A DNA stretch of 64,000 bases, taken from the NCBI GenBank assembly GCA_964611095.1, contig CAZSWJ010000002.1, forward strand, positions 1 through 64,000, given 5' to 3'. Of the stretch, positions 50,889 through 59,073 are shown piece after piece; position 1 is the first letter of the stretch, and every line of letters starts with the position of its first letter. The notes below the pieces were generated by a model. It was not told where the DNA came from. It saw only the letters and a program-made list of their open reading frames with translations, and did no database searches. The stretch comes from CAZKJL01 sp964611095. Lineage in GTDB: Bacteria > Patescibacteriota > Gracilibacteria > Peribacterales > Peribacteraceae. Made by a program: the position numbers and the translations under genes.

Positions 50889-51233
50889 TCAGTGCTTCCA
50901 GGCGTAGTACCGCACGATCATCACGAGGATGGTCAGCAGGTAAAAGCCGATGGACGCTCCGAGGAAGCGCCTGGACACCTTGCTATCCCAGTCGAGATCC
51001 GCGATGAAGTGGCCGAGGCTGGCGACGACGCAGGCCACGAACGGCAGGCGCGGATGCCAAAGGAAGCTCCAATCGTCGACCCAGTAGCCGAAGGCGGCGA
51101 GCCACCGACCGTTGGAGTGACGAAAGGACATGTTTGCCGCGAAGTTGTATCCGACGTTGGAGAACAACGCCGCGAACAACGCGAACACCAGGACGATGTA
51201 CCCAACCCTGAGAATCGTGGACCAAGACTTCAT
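50889..51233 (-). CDS. Small membrane protein, three helices, function unknown
   Basis: 114 residues from ATG 51233. Helix 1 is YIVLVFALFAALFSNVGYNF, helix 2 FVACVVASLGHFIADL, and helix 3 FLGASIGFYLLTILVMIVRY. A Trp-rich loop (WLAAFGYWVDDWSFLWHPRL) joins the first two. ATG 51233 is chosen over 51296 because the membrane helix then begins about ten residues in. A TTGACT/TTAAAT promoter lies 90 bp upstream. No family recognised. Confidence 0.6.
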   Translation of the reverse strand: MKSWSTILRVGYIVLVFALFAALFSNVGYNFAANMSFRHSNGRWLAAFGYWVDDWSFLWHPRLPFVACVVASLGHFIADLDWDSKVSRRFLGASIGFYLLTILVMIVRYYAWKH

Positions 51234-51322
51234 TGGAACGCTCCGAAAGGCTGCCGAGGGGCGGATGCAGCGACCACGTTGGTCGCGACATCGCAAAGCT
51301 GCGAGCTGAAAGATCTATATTT

Positions 51323-51351
51323 ATTTAAACATATAAATTAAAATAAGTCAA
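51323..51351 (-). promoter_or_regulatory. Promoter of the 114-residue membrane protein gene
   Basis: Minus strand: TTGACT (51351-51346), a 17-bp spacer and TTAAAT (51328-51323), within an AT-rich island. Confidence 0.45.
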
Positions 51352-51398
51352 ATTATAGCATTCAAAGAAAGTATCAATAGTGGCTTCGGACGACCAAG

Positions 51399-51426
51399 CT
51401 CACCCTTCGACTACGCTCAGGGTGAG
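51399..51426. repeat. CTCACCCT hairpin element at the leuS 3' end
   Basis: CTCACCCT (51399-51406) pairs with AGGGTGAG (51419-51426) around TCGACTACGCTC. It starts 5 bp past the leuS stop and may act as its terminator. I recall near-identical sequences as repeats in many environmental genomes. Confidence 0.75.
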
Positions 51427-51430
51427 TCTT

Positions 51431-53905
51431 TTACACGACAAGACTCACCAGTTTTCCGGGCACGTAAATTTCTTTCTTGATGGGACCCGTAATGAACTTC
51501 TTCACATTCTCCAAGCCCTTGGCCATTTTCAATATTTCTTCTTTCGTCGTTTCGTTCGGCACGGACAGATCTCCACGGACTTTGCCGTTCACTTGAACGA
51601 CGACGGTGATCGTGGCGTCCACGGTGAGCGACTCCTCGAATGCGGGCCACGGCTGATTGCACGCGAAGCCTTCGCCGCCGAGTTTCTCCCACAGCTCTTC
51701 GCTCAAGTGTGGAGCCATCGGAGAAAGCAGGAGTGCCACGGTCTTACCCAAAGAATCCGAGAACGACTCTTCTTTTTCGATGAGATTGAGGAGCTGCATG
51801 AGTGCGCTGATCGCGGTGTTGTACTGCAGCGCCTTGATGTCATCACCGACTTTCTTGATGGTCTTATGAAGCGCCGAGAGAACGTGAGGCTTGTCCTGGA
51901 TGACCTTCTTGTTCGACTTCTCGGTGAGGACTTTCCACATGCGCTGGACGAAGCGAACGATGCCCACGATGCCCTGGTCGCTCCAATCTCCGCCGGCCTC
52001 GAACGGGCCCATGAACATGAGGTACATGCGGAAGACGTCGGAACCGTGCTTGGTGACGAAGTCGTCGGGACTCACCACGTTGCCCTTGGACTTGCTCATC
52101 TTGGCACCTTTATTCGTGATGAGACCTTGGTGCACGAGCCTCTGGAACGGCTCGTCGTGCGAGACGTGTCCGAAGTCCTTGAGCGCCATCATGACGAAGC
52201 GCGCGTAGATGAGATGCATGCAGGCGTGCTCCGGTCCGCCGATGTACATGGACACGGGCATCCATTTCTTTTCAATCGAGGGATCAACAAGTTTTTCTCC
52301 CTTCGTGGAGGCGGGTAGCGGGTGGCGGGTGGCGGGTGGAGATGCGTCGAGACCCTTCGTGCCGCCGGCCAAGTACCGCAGATAGTAGAAGCTGGAACAG
52401 ACGAACGTGTCCATCGTGTCGAATTCAGGACGCCAGCCTTTGCCGAAAATCTTTTCGGTGCGCTCGATGAATTCTTTGCTCTCGGTGAGCGGGGATTTTC
52501 CCGTGGGCTTGAATTCCACGTCGGTCGGCAGCAACCATGGCAGATGTTCCTCCGGGATGGGGTGCGGCTTGCCTTCCGGGTCGTAGACGATGGGAATGGG
52601 TGCCCCCCAGTAGCGCTGGCGGCTGATGAGCCAGTCGTGGAGGCGATACGTGATGACGCGCTTGCCCATGCCCTTTTTCTCCATGTGGTCCATCATCGTG
52701 GGAATGGCGGCGTGCGGGTGGAGTCCGTTGAGGAAATCGGAATTGATCAGCTCGCCTTCGTCCTCGAAGACTTTGTCGGCCGAATCGATGGCACCCGTCT
52801 CGCCGTCGGCACTCTTGATGACACGGACGATCGTGATGTCCTTCATCGCCTTTGCGAACTCGAAGTCACGCATGTCGTGGCCGGGAACTCCGACGACGAC
52901 ACCCGTACCGAAACCCATCAGCACGTAGTCGGCGACGTAGAGCGGCATCTCGAAACCCGTGAGGTCGTTCACCGCGTAACTTCCGGTGAAGACTCCCGTC
53001 TTCGTGCGATCGGCGCTCTCGCGCTCGCTGGTCGTGCGCTTGGCGGCTTTTTCCACGTATGCCTTCACGGCCTTTTTCCGGTCGGCGGTGACGTACGAAT
53101 CGAGCTCGGGATGTTCCGGCGAAATGACCATGAACGTGGCGCCGAAGTTCGTCTCGGGGCGCGTGGTGAAACACGTCACGGTCTTCTTGGAATCTTTGAT
53201 CTTGTACGTGATCTCGATGCCCTCTTTGCGACCGATCCAGTTCTTTTGCATGATCTTGGTCTTCTCCGGCCAGTCGAGCTTGTCCAAATTATCGAGAAGT
53301 TTCTGCGAGTAATCGGTGATCTTCCAGAACCACTGCGTCAGAAACTTTCTCTCAACGGGCGTGCCGCAACGCTCGCACGTGCCGTCCTGGGCCTGCTCGT
53401 TGGCGAGCACGGTTTGGTCTTTCGGACAGTAGTTGACGGCGGCCTCTTTCTTGTACGCCAATCCGTTCTTGTACATTTCGAGGAACAACCACTGCGTCCA
53501 GCGGTAGTACTCGGGGTCGGTGGTGCTGAGCGTTTTCTCCCAGTCGTACATGCAACCGATGCGCTTGAGCTGCGTGATCATGGTCTTCACGTTCTTGGCC
53601 GTGCTCTCGGCGGGCGGCGTTCCGGTCTTGATGGCGTAGTTTTCTGCCGGGAGTCCGAACGCGTCGAAACCCATGGGCGCGAAGACGTCGTGTCCTTGCA
53701 TTTTCATGAACCTGGCGAAGCTGTCGGCGGGCGAGTAGTTGTACCAATGACCCACGTGGAGCTTGTCTCCGCTCGGATACGGGAACATGACGAGCGAGTA
53801 GTACGGCTTCTTGGCGCTCTTGAGATCGATGGTGTGAAGCTTGGCTTGGTCCCATTTCTTCTGCCATTTGGCTTCGGCTTCCGATGAATTGTAGTCGCTT
53901 GGCAT
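51431..53905 (-). CDS. leuS: Leucyl-tRNA synthetase
   Basis: 824 residues from ATG 53905. HIGH motif is KLHVGHW (PYPSGDKLHVGHWYNYSPAD, about 40-59). The editing domain is at about 225-410 (TCFTTRPETNFGATFMVISP). A Cys pair pattern lies before it (CPKDQTVLANEQAQDGTCERC). Tail motifs are IYARFVMMALKDFGHVSHDE and KMSKSKGNVVSPDD near 600. Between about residues 521 and 532 a GCGGGTAGCGG repeat is read in frame as SPPATRHPLPAS, just after the catalytic-domain strand FYYLRYLAGGT. The in-frame ATG at 54040 would add 45 implausible residues. TACAGT lies 6 nt upstream, giving a leaderless start. Confidence 0.96.
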   Translation of the reverse strand: MPSDYNSSEAEAKWQKKWDQAKLHTIDLKSAKKPYYSLVMFPYPSGDKLHVGHWYNYSPADSFARFMKMQGHDVFAPMGFDAFGLPAENYAIKTGTPPAESTAKNVKTMITQLKRIGCMYDWEKTLSTTDPEYYRWTQWLFLEMYKNGLAYKKEAAVNYCPKDQTVLANEQAQDGTCERCGTPVERKFLTQWFWKITDYSQKLLDNLDKLDWPEKTKIMQKNWIGRKEGIEITYKIKDSKKTVTCFTTRPETNFGATFMVISPEHPELDSYVTADRKKAVKAYVEKAAKRTTSERESADRTKTGVFTGSYAVNDLTGFEMPLYVADYVLMGFGTGVVVGVPGHDMRDFEFAKAMKDITIVRVIKSADGETGAIDSADKVFEDEGELINSDFLNGLHPHAAIPTMMDHMEKKGMGKRVITYRLHDWLISRQRYWGAPIPIVYDPEGKPHPIPEEHLPWLLPTDVEFKPTGKSPLTESKEFIERTEKIFGKGWRPEFDTMDTFVCSSFYYLRYLAGGTKGLDASPPATRHPLPASTKGEKLVDPSIEKKWMPVSMYIGGPEHACMHLIYARFVMMALKDFGHVSHDEPFQRLVHQGLITNKGAKMSKSKGNVVSPDDFVTKHGSDVFRMYLMFMGPFEAGGDWSDQGIVGIVRFVQRMWKVLTEKSNKKVIQDKPHVLSALHKTIKKVGDDIKALQYNTAISALMQLLNLIEKEESFSDSLGKTVALLLSPMAPHLSEELWEKLGGEGFACNQPWPAFEESLTVDATITVVVQVNGKVRGDLSVPNETTKEEILKMAKGLENVKKFITGPIKKEIYVPGKLVSLVV
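52309..52340. repeat. GCGGGTAGCGG-family repeat inside leuS
   Basis: GAGGCGGGTAGCGGGTGGCG followed by GGTGGCGGGTGGA. The short arm-only copy is translated on the minus strand as SPPATRHPLPAS. Confidence 0.85.
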
Positions 53906-53911
53906 GGCCAA

Positions 53912-53917
53912 ACTGTA
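53912..53917 (-). promoter_or_regulatory. -10 box of leuS
   Basis: TACAGT on the minus strand, 6 nt before ATG 53905; no Shine-Dalgarno. Confidence 0.45.
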
Positions 53918-53957
53918 GCAGAAGCAAGGGCGGAACCGAAAATGCGATCGCGCGAAG

Positions 53958-53985
53958 TTGACTCTGCATAAGGGAGGATTACGAT
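53958..53985 (+). promoter_or_regulatory. Promoter of the 380-residue hypothetical gene
   Basis: TTGACT (53958-53963), a 16-bp spacer and TACGAT (53980-53985), 6 nt before ATG 53992, implying a leaderless mRNA. Confidence 0.55.
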
Positions 53986-53991
53986 TCTTCC

Positions 53992-55134
53992 ATGCCTCCA
54001 TCCGAAAAAGGACCTGACATACCGAAATCCACGACCGCAAAACCCCGAGAGATCAGCGCGGCATTGGAAACGAAAATTGGGAGAGGAGACAAAACCGACG
54101 TGAATCTTCCGGTGGTGAATGATTTAACCAATGCGACGAAGAAGGCCGCGACGAAAGCCGCAACTCCGCCGCCCGAGGCTCCTGCGATCCCGAAGAAGCC
54201 CACACCTTCCGAAGCTGCGGCCAAGACGCAAGAAAAAGTCGCAGAAGCTCCGTGGGTACCGCTGGTGCAAGTGGACCCGGGTGTGGAAGCTGAAATCCGG
54301 GATCTCATCAAGCTGTGTCAGATGACGCACGAGCAGGCCAGAAAAAGGAAAGCGGACATCGAGAGGACACCTCTCAAAAAAGAGGATGCGAAGCATTGGT
54401 CGGCATCGCTGCTCGGCCTGATCGAAAAGCTCGACGCACAGGTCCGAAGCCTGCCGAAGAAAACGCACGCAGCCGAAGTGGTAACGAGCTTGCGCAGCGG
54501 AATCCTGAGTGTCTGGGACCGCATGACCGTGGGTGACACGCTGCAACCCGAGGTCGACACGGAACATCCGACGGTTGCGGGAGCGCTGATGTACGAACTC
54601 ACGGTCCATCGTTCGCTCGATGGAAAAGTAACGCCTGCGGCACTCGGTGAAGCCGTGGATTATTTAATGGAATCGATGGCGAACCGCAGAAACATCGGTG
54701 ATGGCCCGTACGGGAGAATTCCGTCAAAGGAAGCCGCGGCATTCGCAATGACAGCCAGAGCGCGGATTCCCGTCGTGAAGCCGGAAGTGGGCGTGACGAA
54801 CCGATTCCGTCCGTGGAACGAGCTCGTGACGACGATGCAGCAAGGCACGAGTCGCATCGTGCAGGAAGGCGCGTACAACGAAGTTTTGGAGAGAGTCGTC
54901 GGCGAATCCGGACCGAAGCGTGCTCCGAGTGCGCAAGAACCCGATGACGTTCGGCGCAAGTACGATGAGACGCTGCAAGCCGCCATCGATACCGCACGCA
55001 GTTCCGATTTCCACAGAGAAACACCCGTGGCGAAGAGACGTGCCATCGAAAGTCAGCTGAGCATCGCCGAGCAGAATTTACGGAAGCGCGGACTGGTGCA
55101 GCCCAAGGCTGCGGAAGATCCGAAGAAGAAGTAG
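53992..55134 (+). CDS. Hypothetical protein, 380 residues
   Basis: Unrecognised soluble protein. Residues 1-85 are Pro/Ala/Lys-rich and disordered (KKAATKAATPPPEAPAIPKK). From about 95 it is helical (EAEIRDLIKLCQMTHEQARK, WSASLLGLIEKLDAQVRSLP), with a middle domain (HPTVAGALMYELTVHRSLDG) and a Lys-rich end. No signal peptide. Its start lies in the gap beside leuS, and its stop is 2 bp from the convergent AAA+ regulator. Function unknown. Confidence 0.65.
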   Translation: MPPSEKGPDIPKSTTAKPREISAALETKIGRGDKTDVNLPVVNDLTNATKKAATKAATPPPEAPAIPKKPTPSEAAAKTQEKVAEAPWVPLVQVDPGVEAEIRDLIKLCQMTHEQARKRKADIERTPLKKEDAKHWSASLLGLIEKLDAQVRSLPKKTHAAEVVTSLRSGILSVWDRMTVGDTLQPEVDTEHPTVAGALMYELTVHRSLDGKVTPAALGEAVDYLMESMANRRNIGDGPYGRIPSKEAAAFAMTARARIPVVKPEVGVTNRFRPWNELVTTMQQGTSRIVQEGAYNEVLERVVGESGPKRAPSAQEPDDVRRKYDETLQAAIDTARSSDFHRETPVAKRRAIESQLSIAEQNLRKRGLVQPKAAEDPKKK

Positions 55135-55136
55135 CT

Positions 55137-56279
55137 CTATGCCGTGGCGTCGGGCTGATGACCGATCTGATCCATGAGGCCGAGCTTCTTCATCTTGTTG
55201 TAGAGCGTCACGCGGCTGATACCGAGAGCCTTCGCGGTATTCGTGCGAGAGTAATTGTTCGCGACGAGAGCTCTGGTGATGATGTCCTTTTCAGAGCTTG
55301 CGGATGCCAATCGAAGGTCACCGATCGGAGCGTCCGGCGAATGCGGTGAATATGCCGCCTGCTTGCCGTTGTACGGCTTCGGCTTTTGAAGGTGATGCGA
55401 ATCGATGGGGAATGAATTGGCCTGATATGCCGCGAAGAACGCCTGCTCGATGATGTTGCGGAGATCGCGGACGTTGGCCGGGAAATTCTCGACGAGCAAG
55501 TATCCGCGTGCGGCGGACGTGAGGAGCGTTGCGGGATTTTCGGCGATGCCCATGCTCGATGCCACGTCGGTCAGAAATTTATTGATGAGCAAACTGCGGT
55601 GTTCCAGAGAACGTTCTTGCAACGTGGGCACCACGATGACTCCCGCGGCACGGAGACGCGACAAGAGGTCTTCGCGGAAGGTGCCGTCGACGACCATCTG
55701 ATCCAAATCTCTGTGCGTGGAAGAGACCGCCTTGCCGTGGAAATGCAACGTTTTGTTGCTGCCGACGCGACTGAACTCGTTGGGATTCTCCAGGGCCGCG
55801 AGCAGCTTGGCCTGCATTTTCGGCGGAACGTCCCCGATCTCGTCGAGAACGACGGCGCCTCCGTCCATTTGAGACTCGAAAGCTCCGATACGCTTCTCGA
55901 ACGCGCTGGTGAACGCTCCCTTCTCGTGTCCGAAGAATTCCGATTCGGCAACGCCTTCACTGAGCGACGTTGAACGGACGACCGAAGGCCTCGCACCGTC
56001 TTCGAGTCTGTCCGGCATCCACAATTCAGCCACTGCCTTGCCCACCAATTCTTTTCCCGTACCCACTTTCCCGAGAACGAGCGACGGTCGGGGATTGAGC
56101 GCATGTATTTTGACTTGTTCCCACATCGCACCCATCAGCTGATCTTCTTCGATGATGAGGCCCAGTTCTTTGCGGACCGATGCTTCCACTTCGGCGGCTT
56201 TGGTTTTTCGGTGACCGTTCAGCGTATGAGGCTGATCGACTCTGTGAGTGTTTTCGGGGCTGGGGGTGAGAATGTGCAT
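55137..56279 (-). CDS. NtrC-like AAA+ protein with Fis-type HTH and altered GAFTGA
   Basis: A 380-residue protein. AAA+ core: Walker A LVLGKVGTGKELVGKAVAE (about 68-86), then FFGHEKGAFTSAFEKRIGAF, Walker B GGAVVLDEIGDVPPKMQAKL and VRDLRNIIEQAF for sensor II. A Fis-like HTH closes the protein (NNYSRTNTAKALGISRVTLY). There is no receiver or PAS domain. The loop that contacts sigma-54 in true activators reads GAFTSA instead of GAFTGA, so it probably does not activate sigma-54 promoters; TyrR-like sigma-70 regulators are a known precedent. Target unknown. Confidence 0.82.
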   Translation of the reverse strand: MHILTPSPENTHRVDQPHTLNGHRKTKAAEVEASVRKELGLIIEEDQLMGAMWEQVKIHALNPRPSLVLGKVGTGKELVGKAVAELWMPDRLEDGARPSVVRSTSLSEGVAESEFFGHEKGAFTSAFEKRIGAFESQMDGGAVVLDEIGDVPPKMQAKLLAALENPNEFSRVGSNKTLHFHGKAVSSTHRDLDQMVVDGTFREDLLSRLRAAGVIVVPTLQERSLEHRSLLINKFLTDVASSMGIAENPATLLTSAARGYLLVENFPANVRDLRNIIEQAFFAAYQANSFPIDSHHLQKPKPYNGKQAAYSPHSPDAPIGDLRLASASSEKDIITRALVANNYSRTNTAKALGISRVTLYNKMKKLGLMDQIGHQPDATA

Positions 56280-56353
56280 GAGCGGATTCTTGCAAAGAGC
56301 GGCGGAAATGCAAGAAAAGACCCGAAGAGCGCATCCTTTGTGACAAGCTTCTG

Positions 56354-56359
56354 CTAAAC
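56354..56359 (+). promoter_or_regulatory. Possible -10 box of der
   Basis: TAAACT, 13 nt before the der ATG. Confidence 0.35.
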
Positions 56360-56372
56360 TAAGCGCTCAGCC

Positions 56373-57776
56373 ATGGCCAAACTCCCCGTCGTCGCCATCA
56401 TCGGCAGGCCGAATACCGGCAAATCCACGCTCTTCAACAGAATGGTGGGTGCCAGGCGCGCCATCGAAAGCGAAGTTCCGGGAACGACGCGCGACATCAT
56501 CAGCCAACGCATCGAGGCCGACGGGATTCCGTTCGTGCTCCTCGATACGGGAGGCATCGGCTCCACGCGTGACAAAGACTTCGAAGCCGACGTGAAGTCG
56601 CAGTCCACGCTCGCCATCGAGTACGCCGACGTCATCATCTTCACCGTGAGCGGCCGCGAGGAAATCACCTCCGACGACCGCACGGTGGTCGACATGATCC
56701 GCAAGCAGCGCCGCCGTCACGTCCCCGTGATCGTGGCCATCACGAAAGCCGATACGCCGAACGCGCTCGATGCCATGCCGCTCGATTACCAAGAAATGAA
56801 CATCGGCGACGACATGATCGCCGTGAGCGCCATCCACAAACTCGGCATGGAAAAACTCAAGACGGCCATCGCCGGAAAGCTCCGCGAACTCAGTTTCGGT
56901 CCGCTTCCTCCCGAAGAACTGGATGCGGGAAGCGCACCGAAGATCGCCATCATCGGAAAACCGAACGTGGGAAAAAGCTCCATCGTGAACGCACTCATGA
57001 CCGAAATGGAACGCGAGCGCTCCCCTCTCATGGTCTCCCCCATCGCGGGAACGACGCGCGACAGCACGGACACCGAGGTGAACTACCACGGCAAACGCTT
57101 CGTGCTCGTGGACACCGCTGGCTTAAAGAAACATGCGCGCCGTGTCGATGACCTGGAACAGTACGCCATGATGCGCACGCAGAGCGCCATCGACGAAGCC
57201 GACGTGGTGATCTTGGTGCTCGATGCCTCCGAGCAGCCCGCGCAGCAGGACAAGCGCATCGCAGCCTTGGCCGTGGAAAGCGGCAAAGGACTCATCATCC
57301 TGCTCAATAAAATCGATCTGATGAAAGGTGAAAAGCGCACGCAAGCCACCGAGTACGTGAAGGTCGCACTGCACTTCTGCAGCAAATTCGCCAAGGTCAT
57401 CCCCTGCTCCGCCGTCACGCGCGAAGGACTCACCAAGCTCTTCGACATCGTGGAGTCGGTGCAAGAGAGCCGCGTCCGCAGACTTTCGACGAGGGATCTG
57501 CGCCGCTGGTTCGAACAAGTCGTCCACGGACAACCGATGGGAGAAATCGCGCGCGCCAAGCACATCACGCAGGCCAAGGACGTGCCGCCGACGTTCGTCA
57601 TTTTCGTGAAGAACCCGAAGCGCGTGTCCATCTCGCAGATCCGCTACATGGAAAACCGTCTGCGGGAAACGTTCGGCTTCGACGGAACGCCGATCCGCTG
57701 GGTGACGCGCGGCACGGAAGACGAAAACGCCCCGAACCCCATGAGCAAGAAGAAATCGCGGAAAGCCAAAGAGTAA
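56373..57776 (+). CDS. der: GTPase Der (EngA)
   Basis: A 467-residue double-GTPase needed for 50S ribosome assembly. G domain 1: GRPNTGKST, VPGTTRD and LLDTGGIGS; the usual NK-x-D is read as ITKADTPN. G domain 2: GKPNVGKSS, IAGTTRDSTD, VDTAGLKK and LLNKIDLM. A C-terminal KH-like domain follows (PPTFVIFVKNPKRVSISQIR, YMENRLRETFGFDGTPIRWV). Full length, with a slightly longer basic tail (SKKKSRKAKE). Confidence 0.97.
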   Translation: MAKLPVVAIIGRPNTGKSTLFNRMVGARRAIESEVPGTTRDIISQRIEADGIPFVLLDTGGIGSTRDKDFEADVKSQSTLAIEYADVIIFTVSGREEITSDDRTVVDMIRKQRRRHVPVIVAITKADTPNALDAMPLDYQEMNIGDDMIAVSAIHKLGMEKLKTAIAGKLRELSFGPLPPEELDAGSAPKIAIIGKPNVGKSSIVNALMTEMERERSPLMVSPIAGTTRDSTDTEVNYHGKRFVLVDTAGLKKHARRVDDLEQYAMMRTQSAIDEADVVILVLDASEQPAQQDKRIAALAVESGKGLIILLNKIDLMKGEKRTQATEYVKVALHFCSKFAKVIPCSAVTREGLTKLFDIVESVQESRVRRLSTRDLRRWFEQVVHGQPMGEIARAKHITQAKDVPPTFVIFVKNPKRVSISQIRYMENRLRETFGFDGTPIRWVTRGTEDENAPNPMSKKKSRKAKE

Positions 57777-57779
57777 GAC

Positions 57780-58385
57780 TTACCCGCGGCCGTCCTTGCG
57801 GTCTTTCACGCGACCGTCTTCGTGGATGGGCAGCGGATATTCGCGAACGACCTGCTCGAGCTTGTCGAGGAGTTTCACCGGATCGTCATCGAACACCATG
57901 TTGGGCGGAATCTTGCGTTTGCACAGCTCCTCCACGACGTGCGGTACGGCGTTGCTGATGCCGCCCGAGTTCGTGATGATGCCGATGGGACGGCCTTCGT
58001 CGTACGCGATGGTGAGTTCGTTCAATGTTCCGATGCCGCCGCCGATGATGACGATGGCGTCGCTGGAACGAATGTTGATGATGTCGCGTTCCATGAAACC
58101 CATGCCCGTGAAGACGATGATGTCGTGTCCGGCCGGAGACAGGTATTCGTTGATGTGCTCGTATTCGGAGAATGCGGGCGAAATGCCCATGGTCAGTCCC
58201 CCACCCTTCTTGGCCGCTTCCATGGCATCGTGCGGCAAGCCGGGACACGCGCCGTTGATGAGGATGTAGCCGCGGCGGGCGACCTCTTCACCGAGCTTGG
58301 TGGCCTTGGCACGCGCCACCGGGTCCTCGATCTGCGGACCGCTGGCCGAGCCCATGACGCCGATCTTGAGTTTTCGTTTTTCCAT
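57780..58385 (-). CDS. LOG/SLOG-family Rossmann protein
   Basis: A 201-residue protein of the lysine decarboxylase-like (LOG) superfamily. Marks are KIGVMGSASGPQIED at the start, GYILINGACPGLPHDAMEAA, and the nucleotide-binding SDAIVIIGGGIGTLNELTIA (PGGxGTxxE variant, Glu kept). LOG enzymes release cytokinin-type bases from nucleotides, while related SLOG proteins bind nucleotide ligands. The exact reaction here is not clear, and the GGGIGT form suits the TIGR00725-like group. TACAAT lies 12 nt before the ATG. Convergent with der, 3 bp between stops. Confidence 0.8.
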   Translation of the reverse strand: MEKRKLKIGVMGSASGPQIEDPVARAKATKLGEEVARRGYILINGACPGLPHDAMEAAKKGGGLTMGISPAFSEYEHINEYLSPAGHDIIVFTGMGFMERDIINIRSSDAIVIIGGGIGTLNELTIAYDEGRPIGIITNSGGISNAVPHVVEELCKRKIPPNMVFDDDPVKLLDKLEQVVREYPLPIHEDGRVKDRKDGRG

Positions 58386-58436
58386 GGTGCGGGAGGAATT
58401 GTAGAGAGAAAAGAAAAGTACGGGACCACAGGGCTC

Positions 58437-59069
58437 TCAGCCCGCCAGCTCTTCGGTGCAGAGCGTGCGAAGCGGAAGGGAGAGTGTGGAGGAAATTTGG
58501 TCGCAGCGGCTTTCGTCCCTCGTGATGCGGGCGATGCAGAGCGCGAGGTAATCCCCCTCCGTTGCCATGCCTCCGCGATCTTCGGCATTCGCGGGAATGA
58601 CGTCATCGACGCACAAGCGCACGTCCTGCTTCTTCGTGGCGAATTCGATGCGGTCGACGGCACGTTTGAATTCGGCGTCGGTCGTCTCGGCTTTCATCGT
58701 TTTCCACATCGCCGAAACCTGCGGCTTTTTCACGGAATTCAGCGCGGTCTTCACGACCTTTTTGACGACGGTCTTGGGTGACGGGGCCAATGCGAGGAGC
58801 GCTTTCGATGCGGCTTCGATATCGGCTGCGGGAATGTTGTCGTGCGCGGCGATGAGTGCCGCCTTCAGTTTGGGATCCTGCGACACGGCCTTGAGAATCG
58901 TGGCAGCTTTGTGGATCGATGCTTCGGTCGATGATGCGACACCCATGGAAATTTCTCCGCGCTCGGCCACCGCAACCGCAAGGGCACGAGCATCGATGCC
59001 GCCTTGCGGCAGCATGGCCGCCGTGAGGAAGCTTCCGATGGAGCCGATGAGGACGAGCGTGCGGAACAT
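58437..59069 (-). CDS. Secreted hypothetical protein
   Basis: 210 residues from ATG 59069, which opens a signal peptide (MFRTLVLIGSIGSFLTAAML). The body is Ala/Lys-rich and helical (ALIAAHDNIPAADIEAASKA, VVKKVVKTALNSVKKPQVSA). The C-terminal part has three Cys (RLCVDDVIPANAEDRGG, LCIARITRDESRCDQISS) plus one near the end. It starts 4 bp after the stop of the giant FG-GAP gene, so they form an operon and it may be a partner or cargo of that surface protein. The longer frame from 59123 overlaps the upstream gene and is rejected. Confidence 0.65.
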   Translation of the reverse strand: MFRTLVLIGSIGSFLTAAMLPQGGIDARALAVAVAERGEISMGVASSTEASIHKAATILKAVSQDPKLKAALIAAHDNIPAADIEAASKALLALAPSPKTVVKKVVKTALNSVKKPQVSAMWKTMKAETTDAEFKRAVDRIEFATKKQDVRLCVDDVIPANAEDRGGMATEGDYLALCIARITRDESRCDQISSTLSLPLRTLCTEELAG

Positions 59070-59073
59070 TGTT

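Noticed and set aside
52322..53887. A 521-codon plus-strand frame opposite leuS
   Set aside because: Antisense shadow of a gene with full LeuRS motifs.
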